From Acidobacteriota bacterium (lineage in GTDB: Bacteria; Acidobacteriota; Terriglobia; Bryobacterales; Bryobacteraceae): 64,000 nt of DNA. A program made the position numbers and the translations under genes. Location of the stretch: positions 1 through 64,000 of the forward strand of contig CANIVU010000044.1 of NCBI GenBank assembly GCA_947470805.1, written 5' to 3'. Under the pieces are notes generated by a model. It searched no databases and had not been told where the DNA came from. It saw nothing but the letters and a program-made list of their open reading frames with translations. Below are positions 44,701 through 52,275 of the stretch, one piece after another (positions within the stretch are counted from its first letter, which is position 1; each line of letters starts with the position of its first letter).

Positions 44701-45037
44701 CTCCGGCAATCCCGTCCTGCCCGAAGGCCAGCGTACCGTCCAGCAGTGGCTCAACCCGGCCACCGTCTCCATCCCGACGGACATCACCAAACCCTTCGGC
44801 AACGCCGGCCGCAACATCGTTCGCGCGCCGTCGTACCACAACATGAACTTCGGCCTCCACAAGGACTTCCGCGTCAGCGAAACCCACAAGGTCGAATTCC
44901 GCATGGAAGCCTTCAACTTCTTCAACAAAACCAACCTCGGAGCTCCCAACGGCAACCGCTCGGCCGGCAACTTCGGGTCCATCACCAGCACGCAGCCCGC
45001 GCGCGAAATTCAATTCGCGCTCCGCTACGCGTTCTAG
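41771..45037 (+). CDS. Oar-like TonB-dependent receptor with CarboxypepD_reg domain
   Basis: 1088 residues from TTG 41771, with GGAG six bases upstream and no ATG in a better place. Signal peptide MLKRLTLCCALFASLLLA. Residues 22-105 form a carboxypeptidase-regulatory-like beta sandwich (DAQVLGTILDASGLALTES and GAYHFANVKAGEYKLEA). The plug (about 125-240) has VVNLPLNGRSYADLALLAPG and FVIDGVDNNSYG; the barrel follows to the terminal F in ALRYAF. No TonB box is obvious near the N-terminus. This is the Oar/SusC-like type abundant in Solibacter relatives, thought to import oligosaccharides or other large solutes. Codons end mostly in C, unlike the plus-strand genes before 30 kb. Confidence 0.93.
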   Translation: MLKRLTLCCALFASLLLAQFDTAQVLGTILDASGLALTESDVTLTNLQTGVQQKTKSDASGAYHFANVKAGEYKLEAGAKGFKSAVANRFTVTVNARQRVDLKLEIGSTAESITINDAVAALETDTSSRGTVVGRQQVVNLPLNGRSYADLALLAPGVRRSDISSSRDASFNVNGMRSSQNNFVIDGVDNNSYGTSNQGFSNQVVQLSPDSVQEFRLETNNFSAEFGRAGGAIINASIRSGTNQFHGAAWEYLRNTALNATGFFKPVNNQKPVLIQNQFGGAFGGPIKKDKMFFFVDYEGYRRTSKTIQFSTLPTMEQRAGNLGIAVRNPITGTIYSNGIIPAADMTAWSKEILAGLPAVNRPGLSNNYEFQPRRTDQNDKGDARYDHYFNSKWTAFARYSHRLMNNFEPPAIPGPMGGNSNGTVRVRNIQGAFGTTWNVNPTSLVEFRLGVSAVQGGKFPVFVGEPTLASKFNLANAPNDPRYTGGLYSQGINSYTQFGVQGSNPQFQNPNVFNPKVNYSKIAGRHSLKAGWEYQSIGTEIDDFNPKSGGDSYSGRFSQVPGTPTNNLQFLADFMFGARSAYTLNTANIVNLRQWMHFFYFQDDFKISKKLTLNLGVRYEVATPQFENTNAMSNFDPASGTIIQAKDGSIYDRALVKMDKNNWAPRLGFSYTLFNKTVLRGAYGVSYIHFNRMGGENLLAYNLPFVLNPIVDSQLPPVVANGQPLCTSANQAPGACFRTTEQGYPNNFLTLANVKQVNVRTNYIPTDLRTAYNQNWHFSIQQDLGKGWIADFGYVGTKADKLMILGDYNQARPNNVGEGLSLQARRPLQAFGYIQAAFNGGFLDYHAFQNKIERRFSGGLYFLNSFTWSKAIDNASGHLETANGDNSRVNYRALDQEKGLGGYDQPFNNTTTMLWDLPYGKGRRWGSSSNALADGILGGWRLTAINFATSGTPVNLTYGPSSTFQVSGAPNYRPNISGNPVLPEGQRTVQQWLNPATVSIPTDITKPFGNAGRNIVRAPSYHNMNFGLHKDFRVSETHKVEFRMEAFNFFNKTNLGAPNGNRSAGNFGSITSTQPAREIQFALRYAF

Positions 45038-45054
45038 TCACGAACCAACAAACC

Positions 45055-45091
45055 CAACGGCCCTCCGCCCTACCCGGGCGGAGGGCCGTTG
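45055..45091. terminator. Bidirectional hairpin terminator, 16-bp perfect stem
   Basis: 45055-45070 and 45076-45091 are perfect inverted copies (CAACGGCCCTCCGCCC and its complement) around a five-base loop TACCC. It lies between the stop codons of two convergent genes, 17 bases after the TonB receptor and touching the stop of the TadZ-like gene. The T-run after it is weak on both strands, so it may also act as an RNA 3-prime protecting hairpin. Confidence 0.85.
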
Positions 45092-46249
45092 TCATTCCAT
45101 CATCCGTCCCAGCTTCTGCAACAACGAAAACCGGCCCTGTTTCTGCGCCCCTTCCGGCAACCCGCCCAACCTCTCCGCCAGCGCCTTGCATCCACGAGCG
45201 AACGGAGCCTCGTCCACTACCAGCCGCGAGCCCATCACCGCCGACCGGATTCGCGCGTAATCGTTCGGCAGCGCCGCGAACACAGGCCGTTCCAGCACCT
45301 TTTCCGCGTCCTTTTCCGTCAACCCGCCCCGCTCATAGCGGTTCAATATCACATGGATCCGGGACTGTGGCACCTCGCAATCCTCTAGCTCCATGCACCG
45401 GTACAGTGCCATCTTCAAGGACGGCAATTCCGGCGTGCAGACGATCATGACGCCCCGTGCGTTCCGTACAATCTCAGCCGTCGCCTCGTTCACCACCTCC
45501 GGCAAATCCGCCACCACAAAGTCATACCGGTCCTGCACGAATCGCAGCAACTGGTAGTATTCGGCCCAGGTCGGCAGGTGCCCCCGATGCGCTGGATCCG
45601 CCAGAACCATATCCAGGCCGAAGGCCGATTCACAATACTGCCTCCAACCTAGCTCCGTCATCTCACCCGCCGCCTGCAACGCCCCCGCCATCCCATGCTT
45701 CGCCTGCAAGTCCAGCAGGATCGAAAACACGCCGCTCCGCCGGTCCCCTTCCAACAGCAGCGTCGACCGGCCGAACTCGTTCGCCATCGCCGCCGCCGTA
45801 TGCAGCGCCACCGTCGAACAACCGCTCCCCGCCTTTGCCGGCATGAACGCCAGGATGTTCTGGTTTGTCACCGGATGGTCGCGGTGCAGCCCCTCGTAAA
45901 CAGTCCACACCAGGTCCTGTGGCGAAAACGGATCCGTGAGTAAATCCTGTATCCCCGCGGCGCTGAACGCGGCCAGTTGCCCCATCGTCCAATCTGGCCG
46001 GAATCCCACCGGCAGCACCCGGACCGCATACCGCTGCAGCTCCGTCAGGATCCCGGACACCGCCGCCCATTCGCCGATGTCGATCAGCAACACCTCGACG
46101 TCCGTCGCGCGAATCGCACGAACCACCTCGGATGCGTCCGGGTGCGACCTGTTTCGGTAGACCAGCCGGAACAATCTGGTCTCGTCCAGCATCTGGGCGA
46201 TCGCCTCCGCGGCGATCGCATTGGAAGTCACCAGCGCAACTGTAAGCAA
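45092..46249 (-). CDS. TadZ/CpaE-like receiver-plus-ATPase protein
   Basis: 385 residues from TTG 46249; the frame is open 1.5 kb further but that part is antisense to the nitrilase gene. Residues 1-120 look like an atypical receiver domain (D57 in LLIDIGEW). Residues 130-370 are a MinD/ParA-type ATPase with a divergent P-loop KAGSGCSTV (139-147): the signature lysine is K139 but the usual second lysine is C144. FVVADLPEVVN is the Walker B strand. TadZ/CpaE place the Tad pilus at the cell pole; no tad genes are nearby. A perfect TATAAT lies 18 bases before the start. Confidence 0.78.
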   Translation of the reverse strand: MLTVALVTSNAIAAEAIAQMLDETRLFRLVYRNRSHPDASEVVRAIRATDVEVLLIDIGEWAAVSGILTELQRYAVRVLPVGFRPDWTMGQLAAFSAAGIQDLLTDPFSPQDLVWTVYEGLHRDHPVTNQNILAFMPAKAGSGCSTVALHTAAAMANEFGRSTLLLEGDRRSGVFSILLDLQAKHGMAGALQAAGEMTELGWRQYCESAFGLDMVLADPAHRGHLPTWAEYYQLLRFVQDRYDFVVADLPEVVNEATAEIVRNARGVMIVCTPELPSLKMALYRCMELEDCEVPQSRIHVILNRYERGGLTEKDAEKVLERPVFAALPNDYARIRSAVMGSRLVVDEAPFARGCKALAERLGGLPEGAQKQGRFSLLQKLGRMME

Positions 46250-46267
46250 GGTACCTACCCTGTCCCC

Positions 46268-46273
46268 ATTATA
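46268..46273 (-). promoter_or_regulatory. -10 box of the TadZ-like gene
   Basis: Perfect TATAAT on the minus strand, in the 66-base gap between the TadZ-like gene and the divergent nitrilase gene. The leader would be about 12 bases. No clear -35 hexamer at 17 bases. Confidence 0.45.
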
Positions 46274-46315
46274 GTCCTTCCCATCGCCCGTGGATAGATC
46301 TGCTACGTTGTCACC

Positions 46316-47617
46316 ATGCGCCTTTTCGTGCTGGCTCTCCTCGCCTTCTCCCTCCACGCCGAAGTCCTCCTCCAGGAATCCGCCTTCCGCCCCCATCCCT
46401 TCGGCTGGACCACCTGGAGCCAGCGCCCGGAAACCAAGCCCCGCGCCTTTGTCGATACCAGCGTTGGCCGCGAAAAGCCTGGGTCCCTCGCTATCAACGG
46501 CGCCTCCAACGCCGCGGCCTACGGCGGCTGGCGCAAACAAATTCAAAACGTGAAGCCCGGCGAATGGCTCCGCTTCCAGGCCTCCTACAAAGCCGAATCC
46601 GTCTCCGCCGAAAACTGGCAAATCGTCGCCCGCCTCGACTGGCAGACAGCCGATGGCAAACGCGCCGGCGATCCCGATTACATGCCCTGGACCCGCCGCG
46701 CCGGCGCCTGGAGTGACCTCTCTGGCGAAGCCCAGGCCCCCGCCAACGCCGCCTCCGTCTACCTCGAACTCTTCCTCGCCAACGCCCCGCAGGGCACCGT
46801 CTGGTGGGACAACATCGTCGTCGAACGCATCCCCCCGCCCGCCGCCCGCAAGGTCAACGTAGCCACCGTCAACCTCCGCCCCCGCAACACCGCCGGCTCC
46901 GCCGAAAGCGTCGCCCAGTTCATCGCCGCCATCGAAAAATCGGTCCCCGCCAAAACCGATGTCATCCTCCTCCCTGAAGGCATCACCGTCGTCGGCACCA
47001 CCAAGGCCTACACCGAAGTCGGCGAATCCATCCCCGGCCCCACAACCAAATCCCTCGGCGAAATCGCCAAAGCCCGCAAGGCCTACATCGTAGCCGGCAT
47101 CTACGAACGCGAAGGACAAACGGTCTACAACACCGCCGTCCTCATCGATCGCAACGGCGCCGTCGCCGGCAAATATCGCAAGGTCTACCTCCCCCGCGAA
47201 GAGGTCGAGCGCGGCCTCACTCCCGGCACCCACTTCCCCGTCTTCGAAACCGATTTCGGCAAGGTCGGCCTCATGATCTGCTACGACGTCTTCTTCGCCG
47301 AACCCGCCCGCGCCCTCGCCAACCAAGGCGCCGACATGATCCTCATGCCCATCTGGGGCGGCGACGAAACCCTCGCCAAAGCCCGCGCCATCGAAAACGG
47401 CGTCTTCCTCATCACCAGCGGCTACGACCATCCCACCTACGTCATGGACCCCTTCGGCGAACGCCTCTCCCAGGCCCGCGAACAGGGCACCGCCGCCACC
47501 GCCACCATCGATCTGGCCAAGCACTACCGCTGGCAGTGGCTGGGCGAAATGCGCACCCGCCGCCTGAAAGAACTCCGCATGGACGTAGCGGTCCCGCAGC
47601 CCGGCCTCGTGCGCTAG
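46316..47617 (+). CDS. Exported nitrilase-family hydrolase with N-terminal jelly roll
   Basis: 433 residues. Signal peptide MRLFVLALLAFSLHA. Residues 20-172 form a carbohydrate-binding-module-like beta sandwich (GGWRKQIQNVKPGEWLRFQA and GTVWWDNIVVERI). The CN-hydrolase domain (178-433) has the full triad: E221 in VILLPEG, K289 in KYRKVYLP and C322 in LMICYDVFF. It cleaves a carbon-nitrogen bond of an amide or nitrile, outside the cytoplasm. Nitrilases are rarely exported, and the fused sandwich suggests action at a polymer. Four bases before the POTRA-like gene, so it may belong to the same transcript as the outer-membrane cluster. Confidence 0.85.
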   Translation: MRLFVLALLAFSLHAEVLLQESAFRPHPFGWTTWSQRPETKPRAFVDTSVGREKPGSLAINGASNAAAYGGWRKQIQNVKPGEWLRFQASYKAESVSAENWQIVARLDWQTADGKRAGDPDYMPWTRRAGAWSDLSGEAQAPANAASVYLELFLANAPQGTVWWDNIVVERIPPPAARKVNVATVNLRPRNTAGSAESVAQFIAAIEKSVPAKTDVILLPEGITVVGTTKAYTEVGESIPGPTTKSLGEIAKARKAYIVAGIYEREGQTVYNTAVLIDRNGAVAGKYRKVYLPREEVERGLTPGTHFPVFETDFGKVGLMICYDVFFAEPARALANQGADMILMPIWGGDETLAKARAIENGVFLITSGYDHPTYVMDPFGERLSQAREQGTAATATIDLAKHYRWQWLGEMRTRRLKELRMDVAVPQPGLVR

Positions 47618-47621
47618 CCCC

Positions 47622-48338
47622 ATGCAGCCCGCCGCCCTCCTGGCCTGTATCGCCACGCTCACCGCCGCCGTTCCCTGCGCCCCCGCCACCGGTCGCAACG
47701 CCTCCGCGCTCTGCGTCGCCATCACCGTCAAGGGCGGCCAAATCACCCCCGCCGAATTCACCTTCGCCCCCTCCGCCGCCTACAAATCCACCGCCGGCCC
47801 AGGGTTCTTCAAACTGGCTCAAACCGAAATCGCCAAACTCGCCAACCCCTGCAACCCCCTCCTCGCCCAGGGAGCTAAACCCGCCCCCGCCTTCTGCAAG
47901 GCCGATTCCGCCTGGCCCGCATACACCACCCAATTCCTCGCCCTCGCCGCCACCCTCGAACGGACCGATCAAGCCTCCAACATCCTCTCCGAAGCCGGCG
48001 TCTTCCGCCCCCTCGCCCTCGCCTATCACACCACCCCTTTGCTCTTCTCCGCCGTCAACGCCGAAGCCGGCATCCTCACCTTCCGCCTCCCGGACCCCCT
48101 CGATCCCCGCACGAAAGACACCTTCCAAATCGAACTCCGCGGCACCCCCAACGACGACACCAGCAACCGCCGCATCGTCCAAATCCGTCAACTCCTGAGC
48201 CCCCTCCGCAACCAGGCCTTCTGCCACAGCCGCATCCGCGCCCGCCTCCAGGCCTTCTACAAGAAACTCAAAATCCCCATCGACATCGTCCAACTCGACC
48301 CCCAAGGCCCGCTGCTAATCATTCAGGAAAAGCCATGA
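47622..48338 (+). CDS. Exported POTRA-like paralogue of the next gene's N-terminus
   Basis: 238 residues with a signal peptide (MQPAALLACIATLTAAVP). It has no close family I know, but matches the N-terminal part of the Omp85 protein encoded next: NILSEAGVFR at 120-129 against NILSVAGLFR at 112-121, and IVQIRQLLSPL against ITQLRDWLRPL, with similar spacing. The second motif has the shape of a POTRA domain. Two extra cysteine pairs (C19/C31 and C77/C92) suggest disulfides. So it is a soluble periplasmic POTRA-type partner of the barrel. Its stop overlaps the next ATG (ATGA). Confidence 0.6.
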   Translation: MQPAALLACIATLTAAVPCAPATGRNASALCVAITVKGGQITPAEFTFAPSAAYKSTAGPGFFKLAQTEIAKLANPCNPLLAQGAKPAPAFCKADSAWPAYTTQFLALAATLERTDQASNILSEAGVFRPLALAYHTTPLLFSAVNAEAGILTFRLPDPLDPRTKDTFQIELRGTPNDDTSNRRIVQIRQLLSPLRNQAFCHSRIRARLQAFYKKLKIPIDIVQLDPQGPLLIIQEKP

Positions 48339-50440
48339 AATACTGGCTCCTCGCCGCCTGCCTCGCCCTCCACGCCCAGGACTGCCCCGCCGGCCGCTAC
48401 TGCGCCACGCTCGGCATCAAGGACGGCCGCGTCGTCCGCACCAGCCCGCCCCAACCGCTCGACCCGAATTTCGACGCCCAACTCGCCAAACTCCCCAAGC
48501 CCTACCGCCTCGCCCTCACCGCCGACGACCAAGCCCTCGACGACGCCGGCCAACGCCCCAGCGTCGCGGCCCTGAAAACATTCCCCTCCGGCACCATCGC
48601 CGACTACTACACCGCCCTCCAAGCCTGGTGCGATGCCGCCCCCAACAACTGCCAGGCCGCCGCCGATAACATCCTCTCCGTCGCCGGCCTCTTCCGCGCC
48701 TTCTCGGGCTACCAGGATGCCGGCCTCCTCTTCAACGTGGAGTCCGACGAACTCAACCTCGAAACCGGCCGCGTCGTCTTCCGCGTCGCCCCCAACTTCA
48801 ACGCGGACACGGTCTCGATCGTTGATCTCCCCAAAGCCCGCATCACCCAACTTCGCGATTGGCTCCGACCCCTGAACGGCAAACTCTGGAACCGCACCGC
48901 CGTCGCCGCCCGCCTGCTCACCTTCTACAGCGCCCTCGGCCTCGACCCCCAAATCTCCTCCGATATCGAACAAAACTCCATCCAAATCCTTGAAGGCTCG
49001 CGCATCCAGGGCATCGCCTTCCCCTTCGGTCTCCCCGTAAAAGGCACCACAACAAACTGGGACAAAGTCGATCAAGCCCTCTACGCCGCCCTCCCCGACA
49101 AGGACTTCCGCACCGGTTACCTCCCCCGCCGCGACGCCATTCGCGCCAAGCTCGAAGCCACCGACACCCCCGACCTCACCTACGACACAGACCTCCAAAT
49201 CCCCCTCAACCAAGCCCCTTATCTCAGCCGTCTCCGCCTCCCCACCCAACAGCTTCTCCTCCAGCAAAGCGGCTTCTCCCTCGCCGTCACCACCCCCGTC
49301 ACCAAGCTCGTCAATAACGTCCAATACTCGCTCGCCTACTACCGTCTGGAAGACATCTCCGCCGCCCCGCCCATAGCCACCGCCGTCACCCCAGCCCCGG
49401 CGGCAGCCGACGCCAACGGCCACATCACCCCCACCGCCGCCACCGTCCTCCCCAGCCAGGCCCCGCCCATCAAAACCACCGCCGCCGATTGCATCGACGA
49501 TCCCGGCCAAAAACCCAAAACCCGCTACGCCGGCTTCGGCATCACCTACAAACCCGGCCAGGGCCTCCGCGCCTTCGGCCTCGCCCAGCAGAATTTCTCC
49601 AACTCCGGCCTCTCCGTCCGCGCCGGCCAGGGCGGCCCCGGCACCCCGCTCGCCACCGCCAACTTCACTACCGATTACATCGCTTTCTCCCGCCTCCACC
49701 GCCGCCTCGCCTTCTCCCTCCAAGGCGGTACCGACACCGAAGCCAACCGCTACCTCACCGGCGCCAAACAGAACGAACAACGCACCGGCGCCCGCGCCCG
49801 CCTCGAGCTGGAACTCTTCCGCGACCGCAACGGCCACCTCCTGAAATTCTTCACCGAGCCCGCCCGCACGAAAATCACCCTCGGCACCATCAGCACCACC
49901 AACACCATCGATCTCGGCGCCGTCCACCTCTACGAATCCAGCGGCTCCCCCTACCCCTGGACCTGGCGCTTCGAACCCACCCTCCGCTGGGGCGTGGAAA
50001 CCGCAACCGTCCAACAACACCAGCGCGCCTCCGCCACCGCCCGCTTCCACCGCCAGCTGCCCAAAGGCTGGGCCACCGATATCGCCGCCCAAGCCGCCTT
50101 TGCCAGCGCCTCCACGCCAATCTTCGATCAGCCCTCCCTGGGCGGCGCCGATAGCCTCCGCGGCTTCCGTCGCGACGACGCCGTTGCCATCCGCCTCTGG
50201 ACCCTCCAGCCCGAACTCTGGGCCCCCGTCTATACCAATCTCTTCCTCGCCGCCTTCCACGACATCGGCAACGCCGGCGACCTTTCCGCCACGCCCCGCC
50301 GCGGCCCCGGCCTCGGCCTGCGCTACGTCGCCGGCCCCGCCGTCCTCCGCCTCGATTGGGCCTACGGCCTCGGCCCCGCCGCCACCGGGGGCAGTCGCGG
50401 TAAATTCTATTTCAGCGTCACCACCAATCTGCCCTACTAG
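48335..50440 (+). CDS. Omp85-family outer-membrane protein
   Basis: 701 residues. Signal peptide MKYWLLAACLALHAQ. Residues 95-330 look like two POTRA domains. An Ala/Pro linker (about 345-385) leads into a C-terminal beta barrel. The L6 motif LGGADSLRGFRRDD (602-615), with the RGF that locks inside Omp85 barrels, and the end GPGLGLRY then LRLDWAYGLG and KFYFSVTTNLPY are hallmarks of BamA, TamA and FhaC-type proteins. It is shorter than BamA and not in a bam locus, so it is likely a dedicated transporter or assembly factor. It follows its POTRA-like paralogue by overlap and precedes a beta-rich protein by 18 bases. Confidence 0.78.
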   Translation: MKYWLLAACLALHAQDCPAGRYCATLGIKDGRVVRTSPPQPLDPNFDAQLAKLPKPYRLALTADDQALDDAGQRPSVAALKTFPSGTIADYYTALQAWCDAAPNNCQAAADNILSVAGLFRAFSGYQDAGLLFNVESDELNLETGRVVFRVAPNFNADTVSIVDLPKARITQLRDWLRPLNGKLWNRTAVAARLLTFYSALGLDPQISSDIEQNSIQILEGSRIQGIAFPFGLPVKGTTTNWDKVDQALYAALPDKDFRTGYLPRRDAIRAKLEATDTPDLTYDTDLQIPLNQAPYLSRLRLPTQQLLLQQSGFSLAVTTPVTKLVNNVQYSLAYYRLEDISAAPPIATAVTPAPAAADANGHITPTAATVLPSQAPPIKTTAADCIDDPGQKPKTRYAGFGITYKPGQGLRAFGLAQQNFSNSGLSVRAGQGGPGTPLATANFTTDYIAFSRLHRRLAFSLQGGTDTEANRYLTGAKQNEQRTGARARLELELFRDRNGHLLKFFTEPARTKITLGTISTTNTIDLGAVHLYESSGSPYPWTWRFEPTLRWGVETATVQQHQRASATARFHRQLPKGWATDIAAQAAFASASTPIFDQPSLGGADSLRGFRRDDAVAIRLWTLQPELWAPVYTNLFLAAFHDIGNAGDLSATPRRGPGLGLRYVAGPAVLRLDWAYGLGPAATGGSRGKFYFSVTTNLPY

Positions 50441-50458
50441 ACCCCCAAGGAAACCTGT

Positions 50459-51574
50459 ATGCCCAACACCTTCAAACTCGGCGCCTTCACCCTCGATACC
50501 CAAGGCAACGTCCTCCAAGGCGGCACCTGGAAGACCCTCGCTGACAACAAAATCAGCGTCACCACCGACGATGGCGCCTCCCAGTCCTTCGCCGTCGCCT
50601 GGCGTTTCACAACGGACAATCAGCTCATCCTCTCCAGCGCCGGCGCCGACCTCTGCAACTGGAATCCGGATGCCACAGTCACCCCCAAATTCACGACGTC
50701 CAAAGCCGTCCTCACCGTCCAGCCCGACGTCCTCAACCCCTTCTCCTTCGACCTCCGCGGCAAGTGGAATCTGAACGCCACGCACGACCTCACCTTCACC
50801 ACGCCCGACGGCGTCGTCTCCACCATCAAAGGCATCGTCAACTCCCCCGACAGCAAGTTCATCTTCCTCTTCAACGCCACCAACCGCCCGCTCCTCAAAC
50901 ACAAGCTCAACTTCGCCGGCGCCTGGGGCAACGCCCCCGCCGGCGGCGGCCAACTCCAGTTCACTTACACTACCGAAACCGGCACCGCCATCTTCACCCT
51001 CCCCGGCAACGTCAGCATCAAAAAGTCCACCAACCAGCTCAGCTACCAGTATCAAAAGGGGGGCCCGCAATCCATCGATTTCCAGGGCACCCTCCTCGTC
51101 AATGAGGATTTCACCGTCAGCTATCAGTTCAGCCGCCGCCTGGCCGAAAACGGCGACGAACAAACCGCGGAAAGCACCATCTCCATCGGCGCCCAGTTCC
51201 AAAAGAACAGCTTCACCGGCGACCTCGAACTGACCCTAAAAAAGGCCGACGGCTCCCTCGGCGCCACAACCCTCGCCCTCACCGGCACCTTCGTCGGCAC
51301 CATCGGCAAAACCAACGTCGCCGTCGGCTTCCAGTTCACCCAGGTCCGCGACGGCCAGTCCGTCACCAACACCATCGCCTTCGGCGGCCGCGTGCAGTTC
51401 ACCAACGGAACCCTGGAGTTCTCATTCCTGGCCAACTCCGCCACCAAGACCATCACCCTCTCCGTCGGCACCGACATCAAGCTCGGCCCCGCCAACGTCG
51501 ATGCCAAACTCAACGTCGACATGGGCGGCGGCACCGTCCAAGGCGTGACGTTCCTGTTAGGCGTGTCCTTCTAA
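50459..51574 (+). CDS. Beta-rich protein of unknown function, possible client of the Omp85 protein
   Basis: 371 residues with no signal peptide. Nearly all of it is alternating beta-strand sequence rich in Thr, Ser, Asn and Gly, with repeating strand-turn units (for example TISIGAQFQKNSFTGDLELT and TIAFGGRVQFTNGTLEFSF). It ends in VTFLLGVSF, with the terminal Phe typical of outer-membrane barrels, although there is no leader to reach the periplasm. AAGGAA precedes the ATG well. It could be a barrel missing its leader, or a cytoplasmic beta-solenoid. The same transcript as the POTRA-like and Omp85 genes suggests it is their substrate or partner. No known family recognised. Confidence 0.6.
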   Translation: MPNTFKLGAFTLDTQGNVLQGGTWKTLADNKISVTTDDGASQSFAVAWRFTTDNQLILSSAGADLCNWNPDATVTPKFTTSKAVLTVQPDVLNPFSFDLRGKWNLNATHDLTFTTPDGVVSTIKGIVNSPDSKFIFLFNATNRPLLKHKLNFAGAWGNAPAGGGQLQFTYTTETGTAIFTLPGNVSIKKSTNQLSYQYQKGGPQSIDFQGTLLVNEDFTVSYQFSRRLAENGDEQTAESTISIGAQFQKNSFTGDLELTLKKADGSLGATTLALTGTFVGTIGKTNVAVGFQFTQVRDGQSVTNTIAFGGRVQFTNGTLEFSFLANSATKTITLSVGTDIKLGPANVDAKLNVDMGGGTVQGVTFLLGVSF

Positions 51575-52122
51575 CGCTTCGTCCGCCAAACAGTCAGATA
51601 CTTCTTCCGATACTTCTCATCCATCTCGGTGCCAATCAACTCCAGCGACATCTCCCGCACCCCATCGTCGTTCGTGTGCGCATGAATCGTCTGCAGCACC
51701 ACCGTGATGTCATAGCGAATCAACGTGCAATTCTTCTCCGCCGCGCACTCCACAAACCGGTTGCGCAGCCCCGTCAGCACCAGCTTCTGATTCGCCGCGC
51801 CAACAATCGCAACCTTCCACAGCGATTCCAGCGCATGCCGCGCCGTCACAAATCGCTCGTCCCGCGTAACATTCAATAGAAACGGGAACGCCCGCGCCAT
51901 CCGCCCCTCAGGATCACTTTGGGCCAGGTTGGCAAGCACCTGCGCCGCAATCGCCCGGCGCCGATTGTCCTTATCGGCGCACGTCTTTACGATGTCATCC
52001 CAGATCTCATACGCCCACGGCACCGGCGCCACCGTCAGCGCCATCAGCTCCTGAAACGCCTCGTTCTGCAGAGTCTTATCGGTGCTGTGAAGCTTGGCGA
52101 GCGCGGTTCCAGGAGCAGGCAT
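51571..52122 (-). CDS. HEAT-like helical repeat protein
   Basis: 183 residues from ATG 52122; an upstream ATG at 52236 is possible but adds unconserved sequence. All-helical with repeats like LQNEAFQELMALTVAPVPWA, AIAAQVLANLAQSDPEGRMA and FVTARHALESLWKVAIVGAA. This is the HEAT/armadillo pattern used for protein binding. No signal peptide. It converges on the beta-rich gene with a four-base overlap and is divergent from the HAF gene. Specific role unknown. Confidence 0.65.
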   Translation of the reverse strand: MPAPGTALAKLHSTDKTLQNEAFQELMALTVAPVPWAYEIWDDIVKTCADKDNRRRAIAAQVLANLAQSDPEGRMARAFPFLLNVTRDERFVTARHALESLWKVAIVGAANQKLVLTGLRNRFVECAAEKNCTLIRYDITVVLQTIHAHTNDDGVREMSLELIGTEMDEKYRKKYLTVWRTKR

Positions 52123-52275
52123 CCCATTGATTGAATCACCCGGGTCGACCTCGCCACAACCCCGAGAATTCTGTTCCAGGGGAGACGCCGGATTGTCCAA
52201 GACGTCTGGGGAGTATCCGGCCACTCTTCGCACCATAGACCTTGGCCGTAATTTGAACCTTTTAGGAGCGTAGGA

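Noticed and set aside
41783-45013. 1076-codon open frame antisense to the TonB receptor
   Set aside because: It is a shadow of C-ending codons in the real gene; the product is Gly/Ala/Val/Glu-rich with no domain, while the plus-strand frame has a full receptor.
46250-47761. Upstream extension of the TadZ-like frame
   Set aside because: It is antisense to the nitrilase gene; homology and the promoter point to the TTG at 46249.
48323-51202. 959-codon minus-strand frame across the Omp85 cluster
   Set aside because: Low-complexity Gly/Glu/Val product; it runs across three plus-strand genes that have clear starts, leaders and motifs.
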